Assembly (NCBI RefSeq): GCF_019331715.1
Contig: NZ_JAHBBG010000018.1
Location: 1-42,075, forward strand
Reading direction: 5' to 3'
Origin: Bifidobacterium simiiventris
Lineage (GTDB): Bacteria; Actinomycetota; Actinomycetes; Actinomycetales; Bifidobacteriaceae
Length of the DNA: 42,075 nucleotides
Shown in pieces: positions 34,751 through 41,831 of the stretch. The notes beneath the pieces are model-generated. The model was not told the DNA's origin, did not search any database, and saw only the letters and a list, made by a program, of their open reading frames with translations. The stretch's first letter is position 1. Each line of letters starts with the position of its first letter. The position numbers were made by a program, and so were the translations under genes.

Positions 34751-34987
34751 TCAGGCCTCAGCCGGAGCGGCGGTCTCGGACGGCTCGGCCTCAGCGGCGG
34801 CCGGCTCCTCGGCGGCCTCCTTGTTCAGGCCAAGATCGACCGGCGACGAGCTGTTCTCCCACGGCTCCTCCCACGGATCGTAATCCGGGTTCTGCTGCTT
34901 GTAGATGTACAGGCCCACCAAGCCGGCGAGCAGAGCGCCGAACAGCAGCGCAAAGAACTTCCAACCGTTAGAAGACTTGTTCTCCAT
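34751..34987 (-). CDS. Small single-span membrane protein
   Basis: This 78-residue protein has a short polar N-terminus (MENKSSNG), one membrane span (WKFFALLFGALLAGLVGLYIY, residues 9-29) and an acidic, Ala/Glu/Pro-rich tail containing DYDPWEEPWEN. AAAGGAG lies 6 bases before the start. I do not recognise the family. The Trp/Pro/acidic repeat after the span may be a binding site for another protein. It is divergent from the rhomboid protease gene and followed by its own terminator, so it is a genuine, independently expressed small gene. Its position beside a rhomboid protease raises the possibility that it is a substrate, which is speculation. Confidence 0.7.
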   Translation of the reverse strand: MENKSSNGWKFFALLFGALLAGLVGLYIYKQQNPDYDPWEEPWENSSSPVDLGLNKEAAEEPAAAEAEPSETAAPAEA

Positions 34988-35127
34988 GACGGCTCCTTTC
35001 CCAATCGTGCGGCCGGCTTGCCCATCCAAGCCAACTCTGCTCCCCATCTTAGAACGCCGAATGTGACGATTGGGTGGATTTACGCGCATCCCCGATCTGG
35101 CATGTCGTCCGATCCGCACCCGTCCGA

Positions 35128-35133
35128 TACAGT
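35128..35133 (+). promoter_or_regulatory. -10 element suggesting a leaderless rhomboid mRNA
   Basis: TACAGT ends 6 bases before the ATG at 35140, and no ribosome site is present, so transcription would start at or next to the start codon. Confidence 0.4.
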
Positions 35134-35139
35134 GACTCT

Positions 35140-35934
35140 ATGGCATATCACGGTTTCAGTTTGTTCCCCGGCTCCCCCAGCCTGCGCGACCTGTTCAACA
35201 AACGCGCGATCCGTTACCACTGGCGCGACGGCGGTCCGGTGTTCACCACCGCGATCCTGCTGATCTGCGTGGCCGTGTGGCTGATCGAGCTGCTGCTGTC
35301 GCTCGTGTGGCCGTCCGGACTGGTCGCGATGCTGAATGTCGGCGCGTTTCAGCCGATGCTCGCGACCCGCCATCCGTGGACGTTCCTTACGTCGATGTTC
35401 CTGCACCAGCCGACGTCGATTCTGCACATTCTGTTCAACATGCTGACATTGTGGTCGGTCGCACCGATGCTCGAACGGATGATGGGCCACTGGTCGTTCC
35501 TGACGCTGTACGTGCTGTCGGGCATCGGCGGCGGGTTCGGCATGATGGCGTGGGGCGTGCTTTGGCCGGGCGGTGCGGGCTGGCTGAACGCGGCGTATGG
35601 TGCGTCGGGCGCGCTGTTCGGGCTGTTTGCGGCAATGCTGGTCGTGTACCGGCGGATCGGTGCGGATATCAGTTCGATGATGGTGTGGATGGTGATCAAT
35701 TTCGCGATGCCGGTGGTGGTGCCGAACATCGCGTGGCAGGCGCATGTGGGCGGGTTCCTGATCGGCGGACTGTTCACGTGGCTGCTGGTGACGCCGAAGT
35801 TGCAGTGGTCGCGCGGCAAGAGCCTGCAGTACCGGACGACGGTGTACGGCACGGCCGTGTTCGTGCTGATGCTGGTGCTGATCGCGGTGTGTGAGCTATT
35901 CAATCCGGGCAGCGTGTTGGGATTGCTGGGATAG
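35140..35934 (+). CDS. Rhomboid-family intramembrane serine protease
   Basis: This 264-residue membrane protein has the rhomboid core: HILFN in TM2 (with Asn100), GASGALFG with catalytic Ser156, and WQAHVGGFLIGG with catalytic His202. Six or seven membrane spans are visible, the last one after residue 225. Rhomboids cut single-span proteins within the membrane. The start was taken at MAYHGFSL; the upstream frame lacks a ribosome site, and a -10 element 6 bases before this ATG suggests a leaderless transcript. It is divergent from a small membrane protein and directly followed by the DnaA-box cluster. The natural substrate is unknown. Confidence 0.9.
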   Translation: MAYHGFSLFPGSPSLRDLFNKRAIRYHWRDGGPVFTTAILLICVAVWLIELLLSLVWPSGLVAMLNVGAFQPMLATRHPWTFLTSMFLHQPTSILHILFNMLTLWSVAPMLERMMGHWSFLTLYVLSGIGGGFGMMAWGVLWPGGAGWLNAAYGASGALFGLFAAMLVVYRRIGADISSMMVWMVINFAMPVVVPNIAWQAHVGGFLIGGLFTWLLVTPKLQWSRGKSLQYRTTVYGTAVFVLMLVLIAVCELFNPGSVLGLLG

Positions 35935-36016
35935 ATGCGGCTGGGCGTGCGGCGTCCGGACGGTGGACAGGGTGGTCAACTGGATGATTGCCTCGCGTGG
36001 AATTACACACGTGTAG

Positions 36017-36505
36017 TTTTCCACATTTGTGGAAAACCATGTGGATAACTTGGGTATAACTGTGTGGAATCGGTGGATAAGTCGTGGATAAACGACTTAT
36101 CCACCGATTGTTATATGTGGGGATCGTTGGAATTCCAACGATTGTGGATTGTGGATAAGATAAGCGGCAAGTTGTCCACATTTCGCTGATATGAGTCGTT
36201 CGGCAGGAGTTTTCCACATGATGTGGATAACTATGGGGATAACTAGTGGATAAGTGGCGTATTTGAGTGGATAACTGCGTGCGTAACGGTGGATATCTTG
36301 TGGATAAGCTGTGGATAACTTTCGAAAGCCGTTGGAATCGTTGAGTTTTCGGGTGTGGATAACTTATATATACGCATGGCTTTGCGTATGTGGATAACTC
36401 AGGTGTCCATACAATGCGGCGCATGTGGATAACCGGCTCGTTTGTTCGCGTTTTTCCGTGTATGTGAATAACTGCCTGTCCGTGCGCGGAGTCGCCTGTG
36501 GATAT
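36017..36505. other. DnaA-box cluster, candidate replication origin or DnaA reservoir
   Basis: Eight exact TTATCCACA boxes, all on the minus strand, start at 36040, 36150, 36222, 36299, 36310, 36354, 36389 and 36424 (plus-strand coordinates). One exact TTGTCCACA lies on the plus strand at 36172-36180. At least ten more sites differ by one base, for example at 36017, 36028, 36072, 36083, 36097, 36210, 36234, 36245, 36266, 36463 and 36497. TTATATATA at 36364-36372 is a short AT-rich element. A 15-bp inverted pair of boxes (36071-36106) and a 20-base perfect palindrome (36123-36142) lie inside. No gene is supported between 35935 and 36758. Confidence 0.75.
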
Positions 36506-36537
36506 CCTGCCTTGCGCCCACCGATCCGCGCCCCCGC

Positions 36538-36567
36538 TTGACTTTCCATATTGGAAAGCGTTATACT
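36538..36567 (+). promoter_or_regulatory. Near-consensus promoter of the membrane protein-HTH-CPBP operon
   Basis: TTGACT (36538-36543) is followed after 17 or 18 bases by TTATAC/TATACT (36561-36567). It is one of the best sigma-70 matches in the window and lies 190 bases before the first start codon. Confidence 0.65.
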
Positions 36568-36582
36568 TTCCATAACGGAAAC
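36542..36582. promoter_or_regulatory. Duplicated operator CTTTCCATANYGGAAA
   Basis: CTTTCCATATTGGAAAG (36542-36558) is a perfect palindrome with arms CTTTCCA/TGGAAAG. A second copy, CTTTCCATAACGGAAAC (36566-36582), lies 24 bases on. The first fills the -35/-10 spacer and the second covers the -10 end and start point. The adjacent HTH_34 protein is the likely ligand. Confidence 0.65.
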
Positions 36583-36758
36583 AATCATGGTGATGCGCAA
36601 CCCGTGAACGCTTCCGGACCGGTCAATCAATCGCACGATCGCACCGCACGACATATATGGCACCGATCGTTTCTCGACAAACACAACCCGTCCAGTTCGC
36701 ATCCAGTTCACCGTATTCGCCGTCGTTCATCGTCGGCGCTCAGCACAAGGAAGTCATC

Positions 36759-37880
36759 ATGAACCGCAATCACCAATCGACAATCCCGACTCAGTCTGCA
36801 CGGCAAACGCAACAATCTGAACCGCGGCAATCCAGTCGATCCGAGCAGTCCGACCGGCCCGGCCAGTCCCAGCTCTCCGCCGCGGACGCGCTCTCCTTCC
36901 TCGCTGCCGACCGCGAAGCCACAGCCGACCGATACACGCTCCCCTTCTCTTTCGACCTGATCATGTGTGTGTTCCTGGGCCTGATGCTCGCGGCGTTCTG
37001 GCTGCTAACCCGTGACATACTCACTCCCGGCAGTCCCGTATTCGCCGTCGCATGCGTGGGCTTCATCGCCGCACTGGTTGCGTCGGTGGCCGCGCTCATG
37101 AGCATATGGCGCAAACGCGGCATCCACGCCGTCATCTGGCCTCCGACCCGTCTGGCTGCGGTGTATATGGTACTTGAATTCATCTTGGGGATCGTCGTGA
37201 CCGGCGTCCTCGTGATCGCGCCGCTCCCCCACTGGCAGGCCGCTCTCGTCATCGTCGCCACCGCACTCGCCGCGCTGCTGCTCGAACGGCTGACCTACCG
37301 CGACATCCGCCGCTACATCATCGCCGGCGGCTCCATGTCGCCATACGTGCTGGGACACAACCATCGCCGCTACGGTGCGAACGGCGAACTGTGGACGATG
37401 GCGCGATTCCGCGCGCTTCCTGACGACGAACGGCGTGAGGCCGCGCAACTGGTCGTCATGCCACTGTGGTTCTATCCGTTCGTGGCTGCAGGGGCGGTGG
37501 CTGTGATCTGGGCCGTCGGCGATGTTGCGGCAATGGTCTCGGCTGGAGCCTTCTCGTGGCATCGTGCGATTGACGCCACATTCCTGGCATCGTGCGCGGG
37601 CGTGATGTTCGAACGCGTCGTGCAATATGTGCGCGACAACAATATGGATACCCGTATGCGGCCGCCGACCCGCGTCTGCTGGGCGCTGATGATCGCCATG
37701 TGGGTGACGTGCCTTGTGCCGGTCTACCTTTCCGGATTCGCCATCGGATACGCGGCGCGTCATGCGGAGCCGCCCGTTGGGGAACTGTTCATCGGCGGCG
37801 CAGTGTTCGTGGTGCTGTTCTCGGCGCTCGGATGGATGTACGACCGCAAACAGCGCGATGCGATCGCGGCGGGAGCGTGA
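36759..37880 (+). CDS. Multi-spanning membrane protein of unknown function
   Basis: I do not recognise this 373-residue protein. The first 55 residues are polar, rich in Gln, Ser and Arg. About eight hydrophobic segments follow: FDLIMCVFLGLMLAAFWLL, a pair near 85-160, WQAALVIVATALAALLLERL, and a second set after a basic loop of about 60 residues (RDIRRYIIAGGSMSPYVLGH). The start has AAGGAAG upstream; the longer frame starts inside the promoter region. It is first in a probable operon with an HTH_34 regulator and a CPBP protease. In similar HTH_34 operons the membrane protein is often of unknown role, so function is left open. Confidence 0.75.
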   Translation: MNRNHQSTIPTQSARQTQQSEPRQSSRSEQSDRPGQSQLSAADALSFLAADREATADRYTLPFSFDLIMCVFLGLMLAAFWLLTRDILTPGSPVFAVACVGFIAALVASVAALMSIWRKRGIHAVIWPPTRLAAVYMVLEFILGIVVTGVLVIAPLPHWQAALVIVATALAALLLERLTYRDIRRYIIAGGSMSPYVLGHNHRRYGANGELWTMARFRALPDDERREAAQLVVMPLWFYPFVAAGAVAVIWAVGDVAAMVSAGAFSWHRAIDATFLASCAGVMFERVVQYVRDNNMDTRMRPPTRVCWALMIAMWVTCLVPVYLSGFAIGYAARHAEPPVGELFIGGAVFVVLFSALGWMYDRKQRDAIAAGA

Positions 37881-37908
37881 TCGACATGGCCGGTATGATA
37901 AGGGTTCC

Positions 37909-37953
37909 ATGCCTGGGATGTCTGGGATATCTGGGATGCCTGGGTGGGAATGA
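37909..37953 (+). repeat. Four 9-bp tandem repeats encoding a 14-codon reading frame
   Basis: Four copies of AT(G/A)(C/T)CTGGG (37909-37944) form an open frame MPGMSGISGMPGWE with its own stop at 37951-37953 and AAGGG 4 bases before its ATG. It lies between the membrane protein gene and the HTH gene. It may be a leader peptide or merely a small tandem repeat. Confidence 0.4.
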
Positions 37954-37980
37954 CCGTGAACCGCGGAAAGGAGGCGCATC

Positions 37981-38277
37981 GTGGACGAACCGCAGTTCAA
38001 CGAAGTGATCCACGCGCCGATGCGCCTGCGCATCTGCGGCATGCTGCACAGCGCCGGAGAGATCGAATTCGCCGCAATCCGCGATATGCTCGGCGTGAGC
38101 GACGCCGTATGCTCCAAACACCTGAAGGTCTTGGCGGAGAACGGCTATGTCTCGCTCGACAAGCGTCCGGGGCCGCGCAACGGACACGACATCACCTGGG
38201 TGTCGCTCACCGGTGAAGGGGCCAAGGCGTTCTCCGAGCATATCGCCGCCCTCCAGCTCATCGCCGGCATGGCGTAA
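37981..38277 (+). CDS. HTH_34 winged-helix transcriptional regulator
   Basis: This 98-residue protein is a single winged-helix domain of the HTH_34 type (MarR/ArsR-like): HAPMRLRICGMLHSAGEIEFA, IRDMLGVSDAVCSKHLKVLAENGYV (recognition helix), a wing KRPGPRNGHDITWVSLT and a C-terminal dimerisation helix. No metal-binding Cys cluster is seen. The start is GTG with AAAGGAGG 6 bases upstream, a strong site. It lies between a membrane protein and a CPBP protease, as is typical for this family, and probably binds the duplicated operator at 36542-36582 to control the operon. That target is inferred. Confidence 0.85.
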   Translation: MDEPQFNEVIHAPMRLRICGMLHSAGEIEFAAIRDMLGVSDAVCSKHLKVLAENGYVSLDKRPGPRNGHDITWVSLTGEGAKAFSEHIAALQLIAGMA

Positions 38278-38389
38278 CGCATCTCTTTATCTTTATCGAT
38301 TTCGTGATTTTCATGCTTTTCATGATCAGTCGAGTGATCAATGTCTCGCCCGATATCGTATGGGCGCATTCAGCAAAGGAGCCATCATC

Positions 38390-39355
38390 ATGTCCACCGT
38401 AACGTTTGAACCCGTAGACGGCGCCGCTTCGCCGGTCGCCGCCCCGGTCAACCCCCGAACTCTCGTCGGCCGTGCCTCGATCCTGCTCATCGCCTACATG
38501 GCGCTGATGCAGGTGTTCGGCCTCCTCTCCGAACACGTGGCCCCGCTCGTCGGCATCCCTTCTGCCATCGCCCAGCCGGCCGCGCAAATCATCGGTCTCA
38601 CCGGCGCCGCAGTCGTCCTTGCCGCAACCGCGATCCCCCTCATCCGCACCCGCACGTTCTGGCTCGGCGAGCCGTCCCCGCAGGCCCACAAGCGCATGAC
38701 CCCGCGCCGTGCGCTCATGCTCGTCGCGACGATGCTGCTGATCCAATGCGTCAGCACCATCATCTCCTCGCTGCTGCAAACGGCGTTCGGCCTGGTGGGC
38801 GTCCAGCTGAAATCGGCATCGATGGAGGGCATCAACGGCATGGTCTCCGATTCATGGCTGATGGTGGTCGCCGTCGTGCTGGTCGGCCCGCTCGTGGAGG
38901 AGATCGTATGCCGTGGTCTGATACTGCGCTCGCTGGCTGGCCGCGGCAAGATGTTCGCGTTGACGACCAGCGCCGTGCTGTTCGGTCTGATGCATGGCGA
39001 TGTACTGCAAGGCCTGTTCGCCGTGATGCTCGGCCTGTTGCTGGGCTATGTGGCGATGGAGTATTCGCTGTTGTGGGCAATCGTGCTGCACTGCGTGACG
39101 AATGCGTTCGCCACATTCATGGCGCAAGTGGCGGGCGGGCAGTCGCCGGAGGTGACTGTCGTAATCGGCCTGGCGCTGATCGTGGTCTATATCGTCTCCG
39201 CGGTGCTGCTGTTCCGTCGCCGTTCCGCGATCCGCGAATACATCGCCGCCAACCGTTCACTGCGCGGCAGTTACGTCGGCTGGGCGTCGCCGTGGTTCCT
39301 GCTCGTGGTGGCGTACTTCGCGGTGTGCGCTTTCGCCGGCTTCTCGCTGATGTGA
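38390..39355 (+). CDS. CPBP-family intramembrane metalloprotease
   Basis: This 321-residue membrane protein carries the three CPBP (Abi/CAAX-protease-like) motifs: EExxxR at Glu170-Glu171...Arg175 (PLVEEIVCRG), FxxxH with His202 (FGLMHGD), and HxxxN with His234 and Asn238 (HCVTNA). Eight or so membrane spans are visible. Some family members mature peptides or protect against bacteriocins; the role here is unknown. AAAGGAG precedes the ATG at 38390. The gap of 112 bases to the HTH gene shows no clear terminator, so it probably belongs to the same operon. A GC-rich palindrome follows the stop. Confidence 0.88.
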   Translation: MSTVTFEPVDGAASPVAAPVNPRTLVGRASILLIAYMALMQVFGLLSEHVAPLVGIPSAIAQPAAQIIGLTGAAVVLAATAIPLIRTRTFWLGEPSPQAHKRMTPRRALMLVATMLLIQCVSTIISSLLQTAFGLVGVQLKSASMEGINGMVSDSWLMVVAVVLVGPLVEEIVCRGLILRSLAGRGKMFALTTSAVLFGLMHGDVLQGLFAVMLGLLLGYVAMEYSLLWAIVLHCVTNAFATFMAQVAGGQSPEVTVVIGLALIVVYIVSAVLLFRRRSAIREYIAANRSLRGSYVGWASPWFLLVVAYFAVCAFAGFSLM

Positions 39356-39511
39356 TGCCCGGGCGCCGGCGCCGTTCGATCCGCCGACGGACGCGAATCG
39401 GACGCAACCGATACCCGGTCGGAGCGCAGCCGAGGCGGCGTGGATACTGCGGATGCCGAAGCCGGACGCCGCGCACATGGAATCCGTGCCGTTTTCGCCC
39501 ACCGCGGCGCA

Positions 39512-39517
39512 TACAAT
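39512..39517 (+). promoter_or_regulatory. -10 element suggesting a leaderless ilvA mRNA
   Basis: TACAAT ends 7 bases before the ATG at 39525, and there is no ribosome site. No good -35 is visible. Transcription would begin at the start codon. Confidence 0.45.
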
Positions 39518-39524
39518 AACGCAC

Positions 39525-40790
39525 ATGGAACAAAAAGACGTCCTCAAAGCACTGCAGCGTGACCATGCGGCCGAACTCAAGCTCGCCGCCGAACGGTTGA
39601 AGGGGACCGCTCGTCACACCGAAATCATCCCCTCGCCGATCCTGTCCGAGATGACCGGTCACAAGATTCTCCTCAAGCCCGAGAACCTGCAGGTCACCGG
39701 ATCGTTCAAGATCCGCGGTGCATACAACAAGATCGCCTCCCTGTCCGACGAGGAACTCGCCCGCGGCATCGTCACCGCGTCTGCCGGCAACCACGCGCAG
39801 GGCGTCGCCTACGCGGCCCGCGAACGTGGCGCGAAAGCCACGATCTGCATGCCGACCATCACCCCGCCGCTCAAGGTCGACGCCACCAAGGCGTACGGCG
39901 CCGACGTGGTGCTCTACGGCGACGTGTTCGACGAGGCCGCCGCGCACGCGCTCGAGCTGAGCGAGCAGCAGGGCATGATCTATGTGCCGCCGTTCGACGA
40001 TTACGAGGTTATCTGCGGCCAGGGCACGATCGGCCTGGAAATCCTCGAGGACGTGCCGGACGTGACCGATGTGGTCGTGCCGCTCGGCGGCGGCGGACTG
40101 GGCGCTGGCGTGGCGCTCGCGATCAAGACATTCAAACCGGATGTGCGCGTGATCGGCGCGATTCCTGAGGGCTCTCCGGCGTGGAAGGATTCGTTCGCGG
40201 CGGGCCGCGTGTCCCCCGCCGATCAGGTGGTCACCTCCGCGGAGGGCGTGGCCGTCAAGCACCCGGGCGACCTGCCGTTCGCTCTGCTCAACGAGTTCCT
40301 TGATGATCTCGTGACCGTGACCGAGCGCGATATCAACGAGATGATCCTGCTCATGCTCGAAAAGCACAAGCTGGTGGTCGAGGCGGCGGGCGCGGTGTCG
40401 CTGGCCGCGCTCGAGCATCTGAACCTGCGTTCGCGCAAGTTCGCGTCCGCACCGGGGCCGCATGTGGTGGTGCCGATCATGTCGGGCGGCAACATCGATA
40501 CCGTTACGATCGGCGCGGTGATCCAGAAGGGCATGATCGCGCGAGGCCGCATCATGAACTTCGAGGTCGAGCTGCCGGACATCCCGGGCCAGCTGGTCAA
40601 GGTCGCCACGCTGCTCGCCAACGAGCGCGCGAACGTGATCGCGCTGGATCACGATCAGTTCAAGGCGTCCGGCCATTACACGAACGCGGTGTCGCTGAGC
40701 GTCACCGTTGAGACGAACGGCCCGGATCATATTGACCGTGTGCTTGCCGCTCTGCGCAACGCTGGCTTCCAGCCGAAGCGCATCTACTGA
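39525..40790 (+). CDS. ilvA: Threonine ammonia-lyase with ACT-like domain
   Basis: This 421-residue pyridoxal-phosphate enzyme deaminates threonine to 2-oxobutanoate, the first step of isoleucine synthesis. Motifs are GSFKIRGAYN with Lys62, SAGNHAQG, the glycine loop PLGGGGLGAG and SGGNIDT. A single C-terminal ACT-like domain (about 340-421; MNFEVELPDIPGQLVKVA) suggests allosteric control by an amino acid. This length is the short form, between catabolic TdcB and the longer two-domain IlvA. The start MEQKDVLK follows a -10 element by 7 bases without a ribosome site; the ATG 24 codons upstream would lie before the promoter. Confidence 0.93.
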   Translation: MEQKDVLKALQRDHAAELKLAAERLKGTARHTEIIPSPILSEMTGHKILLKPENLQVTGSFKIRGAYNKIASLSDEELARGIVTASAGNHAQGVAYAARERGAKATICMPTITPPLKVDATKAYGADVVLYGDVFDEAAAHALELSEQQGMIYVPPFDDYEVICGQGTIGLEILEDVPDVTDVVVPLGGGGLGAGVALAIKTFKPDVRVIGAIPEGSPAWKDSFAAGRVSPADQVVTSAEGVAVKHPGDLPFALLNEFLDDLVTVTERDINEMILLMLEKHKLVVEAAGAVSLAALEHLNLRSRKFASAPGPHVVVPIMSGGNIDTVTIGAVIQKGMIARGRIMNFEVELPDIPGQLVKVATLLANERANVIALDHDQFKASGHYTNAVSLSVTVETNGPDHIDRVLAALRNAGFQPKRIY

Positions 40791-40813
40791 TCGCTGATAC
40801 GGTTCGGCCGATA

Positions 40814-40861
40814 TAACGGATTGTCCCCGTCGATCATGTAATCGACGGGGACAATCCGTTA
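40814..40861. terminator. 21-bp perfect bidirectional terminator
   Basis: Bases 40814-40834 pair perfectly with 40841-40861 around the loop CATGTA. It lies between the convergent ilvA and sirtuin genes. There is no long T run. Confidence 0.75.
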
Positions 40862-40876
40862 GCCATATTGTGTGCA

Positions 40877-41632
40877 TTACTGTGCGGCCGCGATCGTCTC
40901 GTCCACGAGCTGCGGCAGCGCGACGGCGATATCCTCGCGGATGAGGCGCGTGGCGAGTCGGTCGTACTGCGTGCGTCCCATGTTCATGATTGTGATCGGC
41001 ACTCCGGCCTGCGCGGCCACCGGCACCAACGATGCGGCCGGAAACACTTCGAGCGTCGAACCGATCACCCAGAACTCATCCGCTTCGGTGACGCGCTTCA
41101 TCGACTTCTCCATCGCCCCGTCCGGCAGCTGCTCGCCAAAATACACGACGTCGGTTTTGATCAACCCGTTGCACGGCATGTTGCCGTTGTATGGCAGCTT
41201 GCGGTGGCAGTGCGGATCCGGTTCCTCGTCCAGCCGCGCCATGATGTCGGCCGTATCGTACTTCGCGTGGCACTTCATGCAGTGCGATGTGCCGATCGTG
41301 CCATGCAGGTTCACGATCACATCCGGCGAGTTGCCGGCCTTTTCATGCAGCGCGTCGAAGTTCTGCGTGGCAAGCAGCGTGAGCAGACCCGCCTTCTCCA
41401 GTTTGACGAGCGCCTGGTGTGCGGTGCCTGGCTGCGCGTTCCATACGGGCGACTCCTTTTGCCAGCGCCACGAATACTCGCGCTCTTTCTTATTGGTAAG
41501 AAACGCGTCGATGTCGTAGACGCTCATCTGCTCGGGGTGCTTGGTCCAGACGCCGTCCGGGCCGCGGAAGTCGGGGATGCCTGCGGACGTGGAGATGCCC
41601 GCGCCGGTTAATACTGCGATCTTTTTCGTCAT
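40877..41632 (-). CDS. Sirtuin, NAD-dependent protein deacylase
   Basis: This 251-residue cytoplasmic enzyme has the sirtuin core: TGAGISTSAGIPDFRGPDGVW (residues 9-29), TQNFDALH (89-96), catalytic His110 in LHG, and a zinc module with Cys118, Cys121, Cys142 and Cys154. The last metal ligands (HCHRKL and MPCNG) are not in the common CPxC form. The family removes acyl groups from lysines using NAD. I favour the ATG of MTKKIAVL at 41632: TATACC lies exactly 7 bases before it on the minus strand and there is no ribosome site, suggesting a leaderless mRNA. An ATG two codons upstream and a longer frame to 41725 are alternatives. It is convergent with ilvA. Confidence 0.9.
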   Translation of the reverse strand: MTKKIAVLTGAGISTSAGIPDFRGPDGVWTKHPEQMSVYDIDAFLTNKKEREYSWRWQKESPVWNAQPGTAHQALVKLEKAGLLTLLATQNFDALHEKAGNSPDVIVNLHGTIGTSHCMKCHAKYDTADIMARLDEEPDPHCHRKLPYNGNMPCNGLIKTDVVYFGEQLPDGAMEKSMKRVTEADEFWVIGSTLEVFPAASLVPVAAQAGVPITIMNMGRTQYDRLATRLIREDIAVALPQLVDETIAAAQ

Positions 41633-41831
41633 ATACATAGGTATACGCCGGTTGCGTGCGGAACGTGTATCGATGATGAACGACGGTTGGCGGGCGGTTG
41701 ACTGGGGATTGAAATGTTGCGACACGCCGTTCGAGAGGTGGATTGGGATACGAAAACGGTGATTTTGGGGTTTAGGATAGTCTCAGAAGGCACGAAAAGC
41801 CTGTTTGCAACACGCCGAGGGAACCGTTTGT
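41633..41831. other. Spacer between sirtuin and rRNA leader
   Basis: No gene is supported. The stretch holds the sirtuin promoter on the minus strand and possibly a distal rRNA promoter near the AT-rich patch 41756-41780. GTTTGCAACA at 41801-41810 recurs as GTTTGCAACG at 41830-41839. Confidence 0.35.

Noticed and set aside
35900..36424. 174-residue open frame on the minus strand in the DnaA cluster
   Set aside because: The peptide consists mainly of repeated Leu/Ser-Thr-Tyr-Pro stretches encoded by the DnaA boxes (TTATCCAC) and is not a plausible protein.
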